This document shows, piece after piece, positions 1 through 51,347 of a stretch of 64,000 nt of DNA. The translations under genes and the position numbers were made by a program. The stretch comes from Sarcophilus harrisii (lineage: Eukaryota > Chordata > Mammalia > Dasyuromorphia > Dasyuridae): contig NC_045430.1 of NCBI RefSeq assembly GCF_902635505.1, positions 275,012,681 through 275,076,680 of the forward strand, read 5' to 3'. Below the pieces are notes generated by a model that was not told the DNA's origin, did not search any database, and worked only from the letters and a program-made list of their open reading frames with translations. Each line of letters opens with the position of its first letter. Position 1 is the first letter of the stretch.

Positions 1-149
1 GATTGAATGGAACTCCTTGAGAGGAAAAATGGGGTTAGGGAACTTGGTTGGGTAAACATTTTTATCCTTGTTCTCTCCCCAAAGAGTGGAAGAATTGGCT
101 CCCCATTCCTTTCCCCCATGATTGAACCTGCTGCTTCCAAGCAGAAACC

Positions 150-345
150 CCTTTTTTGGTAATTTTTTAAATTAATTTTTTTCAATTAACAAAAATATTT
201 TTCTTCCACCCCCTAAGAAAAGAAAAAGAACAGAAAGCCTTTGTAATCCATATGCAAAGTCAAGCAAAACATATATGGTCAAACATGTATGTTCTATACA
301 TTGAGTCCATCAACTCTCTGACAGTAGAGAACATGAACTCATTTC
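150..345 (-). mobile_element. L1 3'-end fragment
   Basis: The wording (AGTCAAGCAAAACATAT, then GAGTCCATCAACTCTCTGAC) resembles marsupial L1 3' regions read in antisense. It is a short, diverged relic; borders are approximate. Confidence 0.5.
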
Positions 346-2714
346 TGACTTTGATTTATGATACATTTTCTGCAATAAACAAGTAACGTCAGGCAGGTTT
401 CTCCAAAAAAAGATAATGCCCCTGCCCAACTGCGCAAGGCATGGAGGTGTAGATCCCACTGGTGTGGTGGACCAGCAACTGTTAATATCTCGCCTAGACA
501 GCTTGTGGGTTGAATATGTTGTGGATGGGGTTATAGGATTTTGTATGAGAAGCACTCCCAGAGACCCCGGGAGCAGCTGTAGCAACAGCAAGTGCTGTAG
601 AAAATGGCTGTCCTCCAACTTGTCCGTTTCCCCTAAATACATCCTCCTGGGGACTTTTTGAAAGCAACTGGCAGGTGTGGCCACTACTTTGCTAACCTCC
701 CAAGGTCTTTATTTATTAAGCATAGGTAGCTACATAGGGAAGTAGAAGTATACCCAGGATGCTGCTGTCTTTCCTAGGGTCTGCTATGGCTTAGTGTGAT
801 TCCAGTGGGGGAATGGGGTGGGCTACAGATGGGTGGTACCCGGTTTGTATATGTCCCTGTTTGAAGATGACACTCTGCAGAGAGGGTGTTTGTCCTTTGG
901 GTGTTTCCATGTCCCAATGGACTTCAGCAACAAGAAGGGGACCGGCTGTGGGAAACAAGACCCACAGTTCAGTCGTGATCTTTCCCCCATCCCCTCGACT
1001 CCCCCAACTCTTACCCAGGTTTTAGCAGAGTGCAGAGCTGTTCCCTCCCTGTGCTGGTGTGACAAGCGCAGCAGCTGGCTGGCGGCTGTTTGGCCAGTTG
1101 GTAGTTCTCACCATTATATTACCACCAAATCATCCGTGGCATTTACAGAGCAAGGCATGGGTAGTGGACTGGAAAGTGCCTGTTGGATGCTGCAAACTTT
1201 TATGATTTGAAAGCAGGCTGGGATGGGATTTGGGGGCAGGAGAGAAGGGATCTTAAATCCTTCCAGTTTTTGTTTTTTTGTTTACAAGACTGGGGAAATG
1301 TCATCGAAGTTCCAGATTTTTGTCATGTTTTTTAAAGGGGGAAATTAAACTACAGAGTTTTTAAGATTGAGGTGCTGCTTGACTCTGAACAAAGCCATAA
1401 AAGAAGTGAACATCTGTCTTCTTTCTCAAATCTTTTAAAATTCGTTTGACTTGGACTTGGGTGAATGGGAAACCTACACCATTCTTTGAGTCCGAATCTG
1501 TTGACACCGTTAGATGTCTTCCTTAATTTCTCTGGTTATTCTGTTGTTCCATTTCCACCTTTCACTTTTCTGCAGGATTTGCCCAGGTTACATAGCAGGC
1601 AGTGATAGAACAGGGAGAAATTGTATCCAGACATCTTATTTGTCGTTTCTTTCAAGCACCAAGTAACTTCCTAAGAGGGACACACTGTGGCAGAGGCTGC
1701 TGGTTTGGGGATTTGCAAGTGTGAAAAGCGCTTTTTACCTTTCGGTTTTTGCCTTTTAAGTTTGGTTCACATTTGGCTTCACCTGCTTTAGGCTTTTAGA
1801 AGAAAGACTGCAGATGTTGGGCCCCGAGTCCCCCATTAGGCTCTGTTTGTCTGAGGGAGAATCTGCCTCCCAGGTCAGAGGAGACTCTTTGCAAAGTACA
1901 TGCTACTACTCGGGGCTGGGGATTGCAAGGGGGGAGGAAAAGAGAGGGGAGGCGGAAGGCTTGGCCAGGTGCAAGGATGTATTGTGTGGGCCTTCCCTAC
2001 CAAATCCTAAAGCCCTTTTCTCTAGCTAGGAAAAAACCCCAACAGATTTTGCCTAGAGAAACCTGGCATCGAGGTTGCTGTTTGCAAATCCGGGGGAAAA
2101 AACACATTGTGACAGTTTTCTTGGTTCTTTTCCCCCTCATCTGGAAACCTGTTGGAAGCTAGGGTTTAGTTTTTTTTTTTTGGAAGGGAAGATAGAGAGA
2201 GAAGCACATTGAGTAATTTTCTCCCTTAAGTCTATCACAAGCCATCTTTTTAGGAGAATATCAGACTCGCCAGTGCATCAGTTAATTTCCTCCTCAATGA
2301 TTAGCCTTAGACTGAGACTGAAAGGGTGTCTGGGGGAGACTTCTCTGGAAGAAAGGCTTCCCAAACCCATCTCCTGAAATTCAGGGTCTCTTGGCTTTGA
2401 AATTAATCCAGCTCCCTTTGCATCTCACTCGGGGCACCAGATATCGTTGATACGATACAAGGCTGCCTTACCCTTGACCAGCACAGAGCCTGGAGGGCAG
2501 ACCCCCAAGGGTAACTAACTCTCCCCTTGGCGCCTCCAGTTTCCAGCAATTTAATAAAAGCACTGGACGATGGAAGATGGCCCAAGCTTTCCCTGTAACC
2601 ATGTATCTTATTAGCCTGCCCTGCTAAGGCCATCAAGCAGGAGCAAATATGTGTATGTATGTAGGGATAAGGACTAGATTTAGTTATTATTTTCACTGCA
2701 AATCAGCAACTTCC

Positions 2715-2835
2715 CCACAAGTCTTAGAAAATTGTTTGGCACATTTAACTTGAGTGACCAGCCCAGGGACACACAATTTGTGTCAGAGGCAGGATCTAAA
2801 CTTGATTCTGAAGACTGGCTCTCTAGCCATATCAT
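2715..2835 (-). mobile_element. MIR-type SINE fragment
   Basis: Reverse-orientation MIR wording: GACCAGCCCAGGGACACAC, then GAGGCAGGATCTAAACTTG. Short and old. Confidence 0.5.
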
Positions 2836-4249
2836 ACATACTTCATATATCATTTTATATACACATATAGACCTATAGATACAAATATATATGTATTAGT
2901 AGAAAGGGCTCTGGCTCCCCTTCTCCCACCCACCTTTCCCCCAAATACTAGTTGCCAGATGGCAAGAGCAAGCTGCCAGCAGCCTAATTTTCATCTCTTT
3001 CCCAACTGGTTTGAATAGGGGACCCCCCATCCCCCCCAGGCAGATCTGCCAGTGGATATTGAAGCATTCCCTGGCTGGTCTCCAGGCCAACCAGATCTCC
3101 TTTCCCGGTGGCTTGCAGGGCTATTCTCAGTGGGGAGGGGCCCTGCTTTTGCAGTGTCAGTGCAATCCTTGGGCTCCACACCCAGCTCATAAGACTTTTG
3201 GGAAATCTAGAGTGGCTCCTCCTGGAAAGGATCGTGGGGACCCCTTGTAATTGAAGTTTGGGTTTAGGCATGGGGAGACTTTTCCTTGGATTCCTGGTGT
3301 GGTGTAGTGAGTTAGAGACCTGTTGGTATCTGAGTTCTTAAATGGTGAAACTCAAATTAAGGTAGAATTCAAGCTTTTGTCCCCTTGGGGGGGGAGGGGG
3401 AGTTTCTAACCATTAGGGCAAGATGTGGGCTTACGTTTTTTATTTATTTATTTTTTTAACTTTTTAAATAAAAAAGGTTGCAGCCTTTTAAAAATATGTA
3501 TTGAAATGCTTGCTTCTCTTTATGCCTGCTTTTAATAAGAATAAAGCATTACTCTTCTTAGGGTCCAAAAAGTTAAGATGGCAAGTTTATGGAGAAGAGT
3601 TTACTATTTTACCAAATATATCTAGAAACATTCTGTGTATATTCAAGAGGACATAGTTTCTTGAGCCAAGTATCATGATTTTGGTGCCCATATTTACTAA
3701 AGGAAATGGTTATCTAAACTCATATCATATGTTTGTTTGCTTTTTTTTTTTTTTAAACTGTAATTAAAGTACTCTTTCCCCATATGGATGTAAGTAGATA
3801 CTTTAAGGAATACCAACCAACACACAAATCAGGGCAGAATTCTTGGGGTAATTTACTTTAGAACTAGATGCAAAATGCTCCCTTTCCCAGAACTTACATA
3901 TTTAGTTGGATTTAGTTTATGTATTTAAATAGACTATCTTTGATTTCCTCCTTCCCGTTCAATAAAGTCTTTTTTTTCCCCCTCTCTAGAGGCATTCTTA
4001 GGACAACAGGCTAAGCGTTTATAAAATGATGTTCTGCTAAATCCTCTCCAAAGGCTGTTCACCACTTTACTTTCAAGAGATTTTTTTTTTTCCCCTAAGG
4101 TTTTTTGTCACTCTAGTATGAATTAAATCTGATTTTTGTCAATGAAAAAAAATTGTTTTTTTTGTTTTTACATCAACTGAATTTCCTTCTGTGCCCCTCC
4201 CTTCCCTTCCCAATGATGTATACTATATAATGGAAGAAATTTTATTTTG

Positions 4250-4445
4250 ATTTTTAATTTTTAATAGCATTATTTTAATAGTATTTATGAGTAATAATTT
4301 AACGTTATTTAATAGTATTATTTTTCCAAATATATGTAGAGATAGTTTTCAATAGTCATTTTTGTTCCAGATTTTTCTCCCTTATCTTCCCTAAGACAGC
4401 AAAGAATCTGATATAGGTTAAATATGTGCAAAATCTTCAGATTTT
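4250..4445 (-). mobile_element. L1 3'-end fragment (diverged)
   Basis: It shares the order of motifs with the copies at 6355 and 63570: AGATAGTTTTCAA, a TTTCTCCC stretch, AGACAGCAAAGAATC, ATATAGGTTAAATATGTG. It is more decayed than those two. Confidence 0.5.
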
Positions 4446-4499
4446 TTTTTAAGTAAAAAGGAAACATGGAAGGGGGAAGGAAATCAATAAAATTGATGA

Positions 4500-4521
4500 A
4501 TATATATATATATATATATAT
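4500..4521. repeat. TA microsatellite
   Basis: About ten uninterrupted TA units in intron 3. Confidence 0.95.
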
Positions 4522-6354
4522 TTAAAATCTGAAAATATGCAATGTTCCCCGCCTGTGGAGGCTTGTTGATTTAACTATCAATTTCACTTTGGGGATTTAA
4601 AAAACAAAACAAAACACTTTACATGTCTTTCTTCACTCCCCTTTTTAAAAAAAATCAGGGGGGGGGGGGAGAGACAAGTTTAGTGTTACTGTTATCAAGT
4701 TTCAACTGAGATCTGGGTGGTGATATTAACAGAGACCTGAAGGTCTAAAAAGAGCTTTGACAGGAGCTTCTCCCCGGCTATCTGACATCAATTATCTGGC
4801 ATTACTTTGTGTGGCCAGTCATGTCTAAAGAGGATGTAATCATTTATCATTCCTATTTTGTGGCTGCCCTTGCCCAGAGGCTTCTGGACTCCTGAATAAG
4901 ATTTAATAAAATCAAGTTTCCAACTTCACAAGGCAGTATGCCCAGACAAATAGCATGAGTCCAGAGCCAAGACTAAGGGGGAGTGGGGAGGAGAGAGACT
5001 CACTAAATCAGTTGACTCTTTTCTTAGCTTTTAGATATTGGAGTTTGTCTTTGGGAGACAACTTCATTGGAGCTAGTAAAGAAAGAGAATAATGAATAGT
5101 TAGCTCTCTTCTCTTTGTTGGTTCTAACAAGCTTTTTGAATCACTAGGAACAAGATAGCTTAGTTCTTTGGAGTTTCCAGTATCTCATCTGGAAATGGGA
5201 TTAGTGATTGATTCTTCTTCTTTTTTTAAACAAAATAATTTATTTGGAGGGATAATTGGTGGCTAACCACTGGTGGATACTTTCTTGGAATTTTTTTCTG
5301 TTGGCCAGGAAAATTGGAAAATATGCCAGTTGGGAAAGGGAGCCTGGAGGTTGAGGGGGTAAGAGTAGTTATTTGAACTTCTGCTGAAAGCTGTGTGGCT
5401 TTCTGGAATCTAGTTTTTTAAAATGATTGTTATTGAGTTATTTGCTTAGGAATTTGCTGTGCTTATAAATGGGGAAAAGTTTAGGGTAGGAAGTTTAGTA
5501 TTTAGGGTTTATAGGGGATAGGTTTTGTAAGCTTCAAAAAAAAATTCTTTTTAATAACAAAGCTGCATTTTTGGGAGTGAAGAATCGCACCAGCCAGTTG
5601 TCTTGGGGTAAAAAGAAATTGATCCCCACTCTGCTCTTGATAGTGTACTTTATATCTGGATCTCAGTGGGGAGTGCCAGGGAAGGCTCCTCTATTCTTGA
5701 TGGGAAGATGGGCACTTAGATCACTTGATAGATTTGATAATTGAATTTGATTAAAAAAAAAAAAGAATGCGAATTATACCCACAGAGTCTGAACCTGTTT
5801 GGACAGACCTGATGCTATTTGTCTCCTTTGTCTTTGAAAGAGATTTTTGCAGACAAGCTGAACAAAATTAAGGTAATTGTAGTTAAGGTGATTAAGTAAC
5901 ATCTGTAGTGTCATGGGCTGAAAAGCTATCTTTTGATGGAGATGGGGACCGATTTGATGGATGTTGTTGACTTCAAAGCCTGTCTTCCTAGGACCTTTTC
6001 TCAGTCTTGCTGAGGATAGGTTAGACATTTATTTCCCAAGTCTATTAACCCACCTCCATCAGTGCCTGTCTGAGAAAAGGAACAAATTGGAACTCTTGGT
6101 ATTTCATGGGGCGATTGATCTAGTATGAAGATCTAGGTAAATACAAAGCTGAAAGCTAAATGAAATATTGCCATGTAAATCCTACATAGAACATCCTACA
6201 GATGAGAAAGGAAAGCTTTGTCTACCTTTCTCTCTTTTTCCTGGGGGATTGAAATTTGTCCAAGTTTATGCTAAAAACAGAACTGATCTCTCTACCCCAA
6301 TTTTTTTTCTTGTGAAAAATCTTAGATTTTTAAATTTTTTGATATGGAAAATTT

Positions 6355-6760
6355 TGTGCTTTTTAAAAATTTTATTAAAGCTTTTTATTTACAAAACATC
6401 TGCATGGGTAATTTTTCAACACTGACCCTTGCAAAACCTTCTGTTCCAAATTTTCCTCTCCTTCCCCCCACCTCGTCCCTTAGATGGCAGGTAGTCCAAT
6501 ACATGTTACATATGTTAAAGTATATGTTAAATCCAATATTTGTATAGATATACAGTTATCTTGTTGCACAAGAAAAATCGGATCAAGAAGGGAAAAAAAA
6601 AACCTGAGAAAAAACAAAATACAAGCAAACAACAACAGAGTGAGAATGCTATGTTGTGATCCACACTCAGTTCCCACAATCCTCTCTCTGGGTGTAGATG
6701 GCTCTCTCCATCACTAAACAATTGGAACTGGTTTGGATCATCTCATTGTTGAACTACCCC
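6355..6760 (-). mobile_element. L1 3'-end fragment, Australasian-marsupial type
   Basis: The + strand carries the antisense of the element: ATTTTTCAACACTGACCC, TAGATGGCAGGTAGTCCA, AGAAAAATCGGATCAAG, AGCAAACAACAACAG and CTCTCTGGGTGTAGATGGC. The same series recurs at 63570-63945. It is 5'-truncated, antisense to IGF2BP3. Confidence 0.75.
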
Positions 6761-9564
6761 AATTTTTTAAACAAAATTTTATTGACATATTTTGTTTCAA
6801 CATCACCAAAATTTCTCCCTGTATTCAAGTTTTTAAGAATAAAGGTTACCCTTAAGGGAGTATATTTATTTGATCCTTTATTTTGTGAGGAATGAGAAGA
6901 AAATGTTGAAATGCCATATCTCCTTTATATTCTCTCAAATATACCAAAAGTACCTAAAACCTTGATGTGAGAACCCTGAATCAGCCTCCCTTGTAGCCTT
7001 CCCTGTTGAGGGGCTGGAGTAAACGCAGGAAAGTGGGAAGATCATTTTTAAAGACAGTATAAAAAATCTTGGAGGTGTTTTCTAAGACTCACTCTGAGAT
7101 GTTATTGGAGTTGGGGGAGCTGGTGCAGAAATCTGACCCTGCAAGGAGGCAAGGAAAAGAAAGACAAATCGTCCTCATCTCCTGAACCCTGAGAGCAGCT
7201 AGTTAGCCATGTGTGCTGCAGGGCTGGGGTCATTGTCTTGGGTAAGGAGTACGAGGGCCTGCCAGAAGCCTCTCCCTTTCCCACCCTGCCTCCTAAGCCC
7301 TGGAGCTTGAAATTAAGTTTACTGACCTGGGCCTTTGTATGCAAATGCTGGGGCATGTTTCATTTCCACTTTCTCCTGGTTAAAATGGCTCTGTGCTGTG
7401 TAACCATTGGATTTCTCCCTGAGATTAGAAAGCTGCTAACATCCTGGCTAAAATCATTAAGGAGGGAGAGGGAATTCTTCTTCCCCATTTTACTTACTGG
7501 GATTGGGTGGAGAGGAAGGGGACCTACACAGTGGTGTTGGCGTGGAGAGCAGATTTGCCCTGGAGCCTGCCTCCCTACTTTCTCCTTCCTTTTGCAAAGT
7601 GCCGGAATGGCCCCATCCTTGGGATGCTTAAGCCATCCCGAGCCCCTGGGGTGATTCATCCCAGTTGGGGGCAGCTCAAATCCTGCTCTAGGACTGGCTC
7701 GAGCAGGGAGGACTGAAGACAAAAGTAACAAGGAAATGGATGTCGATGTTTCAGGGGAAAGAAAACCACTTCTCGGCCTGTTAGTCGCCCTTGTGGCCAC
7801 CAGGTGAAGTTCTCCATTTTGTGCTGCAGGCAGGGTGACATTTTAGATGTTTGCACAGCCTTCCATGTTAGTATGTAGGCGAGGTCTGGCTCAGAAAAGT
7901 CTGTATGGCCCTAGAAGGGGCGGGCCTTCTGGCTACAGTATTGCTGGCGTCTTCAGCCTGTAGGCTCCTAATCATTGTTGCCGAAACCAAATGGTCCTCC
8001 GGATCCTGATCTGTATTTTTTCTCTCTGTAATTAATCCTTTTTTTTTTTAATCTGGGAGAAGGGAGCCCTAAGCAAGAAAAGAAACCCAAACCAGTGCTT
8101 TCCAGCTGGCCACATTGGGGGAGAGGGCGCTTCTCTTGGCCTTTTCATTTCTCTCCTTCCAGCACAAAGGAGCTAATAAATTTACAGGTAGCCCAAGATT
8201 CCTTGGTGGGGGAGGCCTCCGATCTGATAGGTAGCTGGAGCTTCAAGAAAACCCTATTTTCCAGTGCTTCGATAGGTTGATTTTTCCTCTCATTCCCAAT
8301 CAGTGATATCTTTCCTAATGCTGAAGGCTGGTTCCAGTGAGAAAGGAGTTTTCTGGTGTTGAGCTCCCCATAGCCGGAGAGAGAGCAGTGGGATTACCCA
8401 GTCTGTCTTTCTTCCCCCACCGTGGGCATGGACTGCACATTGGTTGGGAGGATGAAAGAAAAACAAAGGTAAACACAGACTTCTAGGGCTTGATACACTC
8501 CCAGCAGCTCCTTGCAAGTGGGGTCCCAGGGACATGGCTGCCAACCTGACAGCGTTTATATGATGCCATCAGACTTCAGCTGGACTTGGTTGCAGCAGGA
8601 GAGAGGATTTTCAGTAGGACCTTGTAGGTGGTGATCCTTGCCACCTCTATTTCTGCACCCTCTCTTCTTGCTCTTTGGGACTGGTTAAATTCTGTGTCCC
8701 CATTTAGATTTGCTTTTCTCAAAGGGGTGTCAGGCTCTCAAAGTAACTTCCCATCCCCGTCAAAATTCTCACTCCAGTCAACCTCTGATCAAAGTGTGAT
8801 TGGGTCTAAAGGGGACTTAGGATGGGCAAGAGGGCATTCTCTGGGCTCGGTGGCTATCTCCCCTTTCTGGATTTTCAAAAAAAGTTTGTTTACCCAAATT
8901 CCTAAATGATGGGGAGGGTGGGGTAGGGAATCTTTTTTACAGTAGACTTCCTTAATTCTGATTTTCCAGGTCCCTTTCCTTCTGATCCAGCTTCTCCATT
9001 TACTTTTTTTTTTTTTAAACATTCTCTTCTCAATTCCTAGTCTTTTCTCTGTCCCTCCCCCACCCCAGCTGTGCTGAGCAGCAATTGAATGTCTCTAGTT
9101 ATTAGACCCCAGTTTACACAAGTTTTTAGGAACTTCTCTCCCCCCACACCCATGTAATTTGGAGTTCAGCCATATCCTTGTCAAGGAAGGGTTACAGATT
9201 ATCCAAAGCTGGAGAATGCTGTAGGGCAAAGGGGAAGAAGAAGGGAAGGGATCAGCTATGCACATTTGGAGGCTAAAGGATGAAGGAGGCACCGAGGACC
9301 ACTCCTGGCACTGGTGCCATCTGGAGAAAGGCAGTACAGGCTGGAACTAGCTTGGTGATAGACATCCTAGAACTATCTCAATAGCAAAACTGTGCTCTTT
9401 TTGTTGGCTTTGGTAGAGGGGGCCCCTGGGAGGAGAACAGGGTTGAGGATTGGCTCTCAGCTGCCACCTCTTTCCTACTTAGAGCTGGGTGCCTAAAAAA
9501 TATCACTGATCCTTGACTCATAGCCACACCATTGTATGGAAAAAGCCTAGGATTTGGGCTCTGT

Positions 9565-9665
9565 GGGAGTCTCTGGATTGTTTCCTACTTTAGAAAATAG
9601 AGATGAAAGAACTGCCCACTGAGATCCTTTCCAACTAACATTCCATGATTCTGAGATCCCGTGCA
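9565..9665 (+). mobile_element. MIR/THER1-type tail fragment
   Basis: AAATAGAGATGAAAGAA, GATCCTTTCCAACTAAC and CATGATTCTGAGATCC follow the usual tail order of THER1-type SINEs. Confidence 0.4.
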
Positions 9666-9789
9666 TGTCTCCAGCCCCTTAGAGACATTTAGAGTTAGCC
9701 TGGAAGAGACATTGTCTATCACAAAGGAGGATGTGTATGATCAGGGGGTTCTCTGGGCTTCCATCTAATGGGCATTTTCACCCAGGACA

Positions 9790-9935
9790 ATATTTGACAC
9801 TGAAAGAGACCTTTGGAGTCTGTTGTATCCGACTCCCTCCTTTTGTAGATGAGGAAGCTAAAAGCCAGAGAAGTTAGGGGAAGGTCCTGTACCTTTGCTG
9901 GAGCTTCTGATGTGGGTGTGAGGAGGCCAAGGATC
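9790..9935 (-). mobile_element. MIR/L2-like relic
   Basis: GAGACCTTTGGAGTC, TTTTGTAGATGAGGAAGC and CAGAGAAGTTAGGG match the widespread reverse-orientation SINE/L2 wording. Borders are vague. Confidence 0.4.
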
Positions 9936-10094
9936 AGTTCCTGTAAGACAGACAAGTATGAAGTGGGATTTTTTTCAAGAATGTAGAAAATAATTTATTG
10001 ACTAGGGGTGTGGAGAGAGCAGTCACAGGCAAAGAGGGCAGAGGCCAGATTCATGTGATACAGATAATAAGCAAATTAGTGGAAAGATTCCTGT

Positions 10095-10245
10095 TCTCCA
10101 GGAATCAGAAAATCCTGGTTTCTTCTAGCCCTTCATCAACTAGCTAACCTTGGATAAATAACTTGAGTTTTTTCTTTATCTCAGTTTCTTCATCTGTAGG
10201 AAGAGGTTGGAGTTCAATTTTAAGTTTCTGTGACCTTAATTTACT
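10095..10245 (+). mobile_element. MIR-type SINE fragment
   Basis: AGCTAACCTTGGATAAATA, ATCTCAGTTTCTTCATCTG and TAGGAAGAGGTTGG are the MIR core and following segment in forward orientation. Confidence 0.55.
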
Positions 10246-12034
10246 TTTTTCTGTAGAAATTAATCCCTTTTAATAATTTTTTAAAAAGAGTCCCTGATGG
10301 TCACCAGAAATAAGTTGTTCTAGCAGTTTAAGTGAACTGGGGTAACATGGAACATAAAATCTGGCACTGTCTCCTATGGCAGATCCTATCCAGACAAATC
10401 CCAAAGCTTCCTAGAAGAGCCCTTCTGTACTCCATCTCTGGCTTCAAAGGAGAAGTTGTACAATTTCCTGTGCCCATTTCATTTAAAGACTGTAACTCTT
10501 AATTGTTGTTGAAGGACTACAAGTCTTTCATCCACAGGACAGTTTGGGAAATGACGGCATTCATTATCCCTTGGTTTATAAAATGTGCGATGAATATAAA
10601 TAAAATGAAGAGCCTCTGAATGGATCTTTCCCCTTCCTTCACACTGTGTATTTCTGCTTCTTGAGATTTTTACAATTCGGGTTCCATTTTTTAAAAACTA
10701 GATTAGTTTAGTGAAACAAGTTGTGCAGTGTCAGTTTGGTAAAATTAAGGTGATCTATGAAAGCTTTTAGTCGGAGAATTAGGAAGACTTTACTTCTGTC
10801 AGTGGCATTTGGCAACAATTGTAGCTCATTTCAGAAAGAGTTATTCATTTTCTGCAATTCTCTGACTATCAGAGAAGACAATTCTTAATGAATGAACCAA
10901 TTGCTTTCAGGAAACATTTAAGATTCTGTGTTTCCCCTATGTGCTCCCCTCCCCCCCCTTAACAAAATAAAGAACTCTAAAATGAATTAATTTAAGTGGA
11001 ATAAGCCCCTTTTGTTGTTTAAAAAAAAAAAAACCCACAAAATAAGAGATCAGACAAAAACCTGATGAATAATCTGGTTTCTTCCCATCAAAGTTGGTGA
11101 TTTCAAGCATTAACATGATAGGATTTTTGATGGACATTTCCTGCTGTTCTAATAAAGGGCAGTGAAGAGTGACCTTTGATTGTTGTTTATTGTCTTTTTT
11201 GTTTGTTTTTGTAGGAAAGAGCACAGCTGTCTTTAAAGCATGAAATAAATGTTAGTATTGTTGCATTTATATTTTTAAAATTTAGATTGTTTTTTTGTTT
11301 TTCCTATCCAAACTTTTTTCTTAAATATAATCTACTGCATAAAGAACTGCATTGAGCTTTTTAATGGGCTTTGCTTTGTAGGGAGACTCATTCTCTCCAT
11401 TTTGAGTTGAGACCCTCTAGGGTTGCCTGTTTGTCGAGGCTGGTCTGCCTCCGGGCTGCCTCCGTGATCAGTTTTGCGGCCTATTACAGTGCAGACCACA
11501 TGTGTGGTCAGGCTACAAAGAGAGGGAGAGTTAGGTAAACAATACCAAACTCAGTAAGTTGCTGCTCTAGATTTTTTTTTTTTTGTCAAAGTCCGAAGTA
11601 AACTCTGTTATTTAATACTTTTAACAGTAGTTGTGATCTCAGATAAAACATGAAAGTGTAATGAACCCTACAAGTAATTTTGCCTTTGCTCCCAGTTATT
11701 GCTGTCCAGGTGTTCTCAGCCTCCACCCCATCCCCCAAGGAAATTTGACCATGTGGAAATTGACAAATAGTGTCTTTTCTATAAATCGATAACTTGATAA
11801 AATTCAGCTTTACTTTGAAAAATTCAAGATACTGAATTCACATTGGTCACCAACAGCCTTAAAAAGGGACTATTAAATAAACAATTAGGAGATAACATAG
11901 AAGATAAATGTCCTTAGAAGAAACTTTGAATTTTTTATAAGAATTTTTGCCTTGGAATGGCAGCTGAAGAACCAGGGAACATAACAGAACACATCACTAG
12001 ACCCTTTTCATGGGAATCTCGTTGTTGTTGACCT

Positions 12035-12230
12035 TTTATATTTGCCCTGTTGTTATTGGGTATAGTTTTCTTCTTTCCGCTTAGTTCATTTAGCATCAAT
12101 TCACACAAGTCTCTTCATGTTTCTTTAGATTCATTATATTCCTTTCCCATGGCACAGAAATATTTCATTCTAGTTACGGATCACAATATGTTTATCTATT
12201 CCTTATTGCTTTCTCCTGCATGCATGTATT
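12035..12230 (-). mobile_element. L1 fragment
   Basis: The words TTAGTTCATTTAGCATCA and CACACAAGTCTCTTCATG, then ATTATATTCC and TTATCTATTCC, match in order the L1 stretch that normally follows the part seen at 6355-6760. It is a separate old insertion or remnant. Confidence 0.6.
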
Positions 12231-13539
12231 TGATGTGTCTTGAAATCAGAAGGTTTTATCATGGAAATGCACCTCTATCTTGTCAGTAGAAGCCTAAGGG
12301 ATAAAAATAAACTTAGTGGTAGGGGAACTATCTACTCATAGAAGGATGGTCTCTGCTTAGAGTTTAGTAGGATTGAAGTTCCTCTCCTTATATTCAATTT
12401 CTCAGGAGAATAAAGAGAAGTTTAGAGAGTTAGACAACTAGCTGTGGAGAAAATATTTACCTATCTTATAATAAATAGCTTCTGTCTAAAAAAAAAAATG
12501 ACTGATTTTTAAAAATTTCAATTTTAGCAGCACATCAGTAATATTAACTAGAGCTAAACAATTTTATACAAAGAGGGTTGTATTTTTCTTTTTTCCTTTT
12601 CCTTAATTGTAGGGAAAGAGAAAAAATGTTTATGAAAATTTAAAAATTAATCTAAATTTTACAAAAATTCACAAAAGAAGGGAGAGAAAATCTTACTATA
12701 CTAGGAGGAGATAGAAGGGGCCTGTATTCTTGGCAGGATCTGCTCCAGATTCTGAATTCAGAACCTTTGTTCAGGTCAAAGTATTCAAGTCTATAGGTAG
12801 AAGACTGGAACCTTAGAGCTATGTGGATGTCAGATTCTGAGACTCACAGTCTTAGAGACACTCCAGAAGGCAACTACAGTTCCCTCTTTTATTTACTGTA
12901 ACCATGTATTGAATGCAAAAGAGAATATTACCTCTTAGGGAGAATTTTTCGCCTTTTTCTCTAGTACCCATCTTGTATCTTAACCCAGGGTCCTTTGGTA
13001 TCTCTATTTGTTATCTCAGTTTAATCTTCTCTAGAGTTAGTAAGTTATATCTGTCCCTTTGTTCAGAAAGGAAGTTTTTTTTCCTCTTAAAGACGAACTT
13101 TTTTTTTCTTAGTTTCTTTTTAAATAAAAAGATAATATTGAATTTAGCTTCTTCAAGCTCCTTTTTCACATAACTATATGCCAGGAAAAAACGTTTACAT
13201 GTGAGTATCTGTGTGAAAATGTAGCCTCCTTTCTTCCTCACCCCTAGAAACAAGGCAGCTGAACTTCCATAAAGCTGCCACACTGTGGTTGCTCCTAGAT
13301 TAGCCAGCATGAAATGGATTTGAAGCCAGAGATCCAGGGATGTACAAGACACAGAGAAACATGTATTCTCTCATGGTGTCCTTCCTATAATTCTTTAGAT
13401 CAAAGACCCAAATTAATCTTTTGGCTCTTGGCCAGCATAATTTGCTTTGCAATTAAAAACATATTCCTATCTTTTCTAACAACTCAAAGAAGTACCCAGT
13501 GGTTAACCAATCTCTATTGTTGTCTTTTCTTCTTCCTAG

Positions 13540-50727
<37,188 letters not shown>

Positions 50728-51347
50728 AGAGGTTAAGGAAACGGCCCATCTCAACAAAAGATGCCAAACCAAAGACGAGACTAAATATAATAGATGGGTG
50801 AGGAAACACCTATCCCTAAATCACAATTAGAAGTCCCACCTACCAAAAGCTTATTTGAAGACCAGGCAAAATTTGAATTCGTGTTTTAAAAAATTTCTAT
50901 GTAATGTCCTCTCAAGTTTCCGGAACCTGGCTTTTAAAGAACCAACAAGAAGAAGAACAACGACATCTACAAGAACAAGAAAATTAAGAGTCATTTCCCT
51001 TGTGTTATATTCTTGAATTTGTGTAAAGTGACTTGATGTTTATTGTCCTTGATATTCTCCTACCATTTTAGCAGTTGGTTATATTAAGCTTTGTGTTCTC
51101 ACCTTACCAACTTTAAACAGAGAGAAAGAAAGGCATTGCTCCTTATCCATTGCTCATGAAAATAAGCCGGTGGTATTATTGGTGGACTAGAATTATATCC
51201 AGTAAATTGTCAACAAGTATAATTAAACATTAGATGTATGTACCCCAAGCCAGTGGCATTTTTTAAAAAATTTGGTTGCATTTTTACTAAGGGAAATGTT
51301 GAGTGTGTTGGCCAGGGCCTGGAAAGAAGAATATGCATTTTACAAAA

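Larger units (their letters stand above)
1..13539 (+). other. IGF2BP3: IGF2BP3 intron 3 (left end outside window)
   Basis: No coding exon was recognised here. The region holds L1 3'-end fragments (about 150-345, 4250-4445, 6355-6760, 12035-12230), MIR/THER1-type fragments (about 2715-2835, 9565-9665, 9790-9935, 10095-10245), a TA microsatellite at 4500-4521 and many T tracts. A missed 49-bp exon 3 cannot be excluded by eye. The remaining stretches, for example 7000-9500 and 10480-11500, look like unique sequence without a recognisable gene. Confidence 0.75.

Noticed and set aside
1-13539. Search for IGF2BP3 exons 1-3 (RRM1 and start of RRM2)
   Set aside because: No frame with the expected NKLYIGNL, KTGYAFVDCP or IQIRNIPP wording was seen, so these exons are placed outside the window. 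A 49-bp exon could still be missed by eye.
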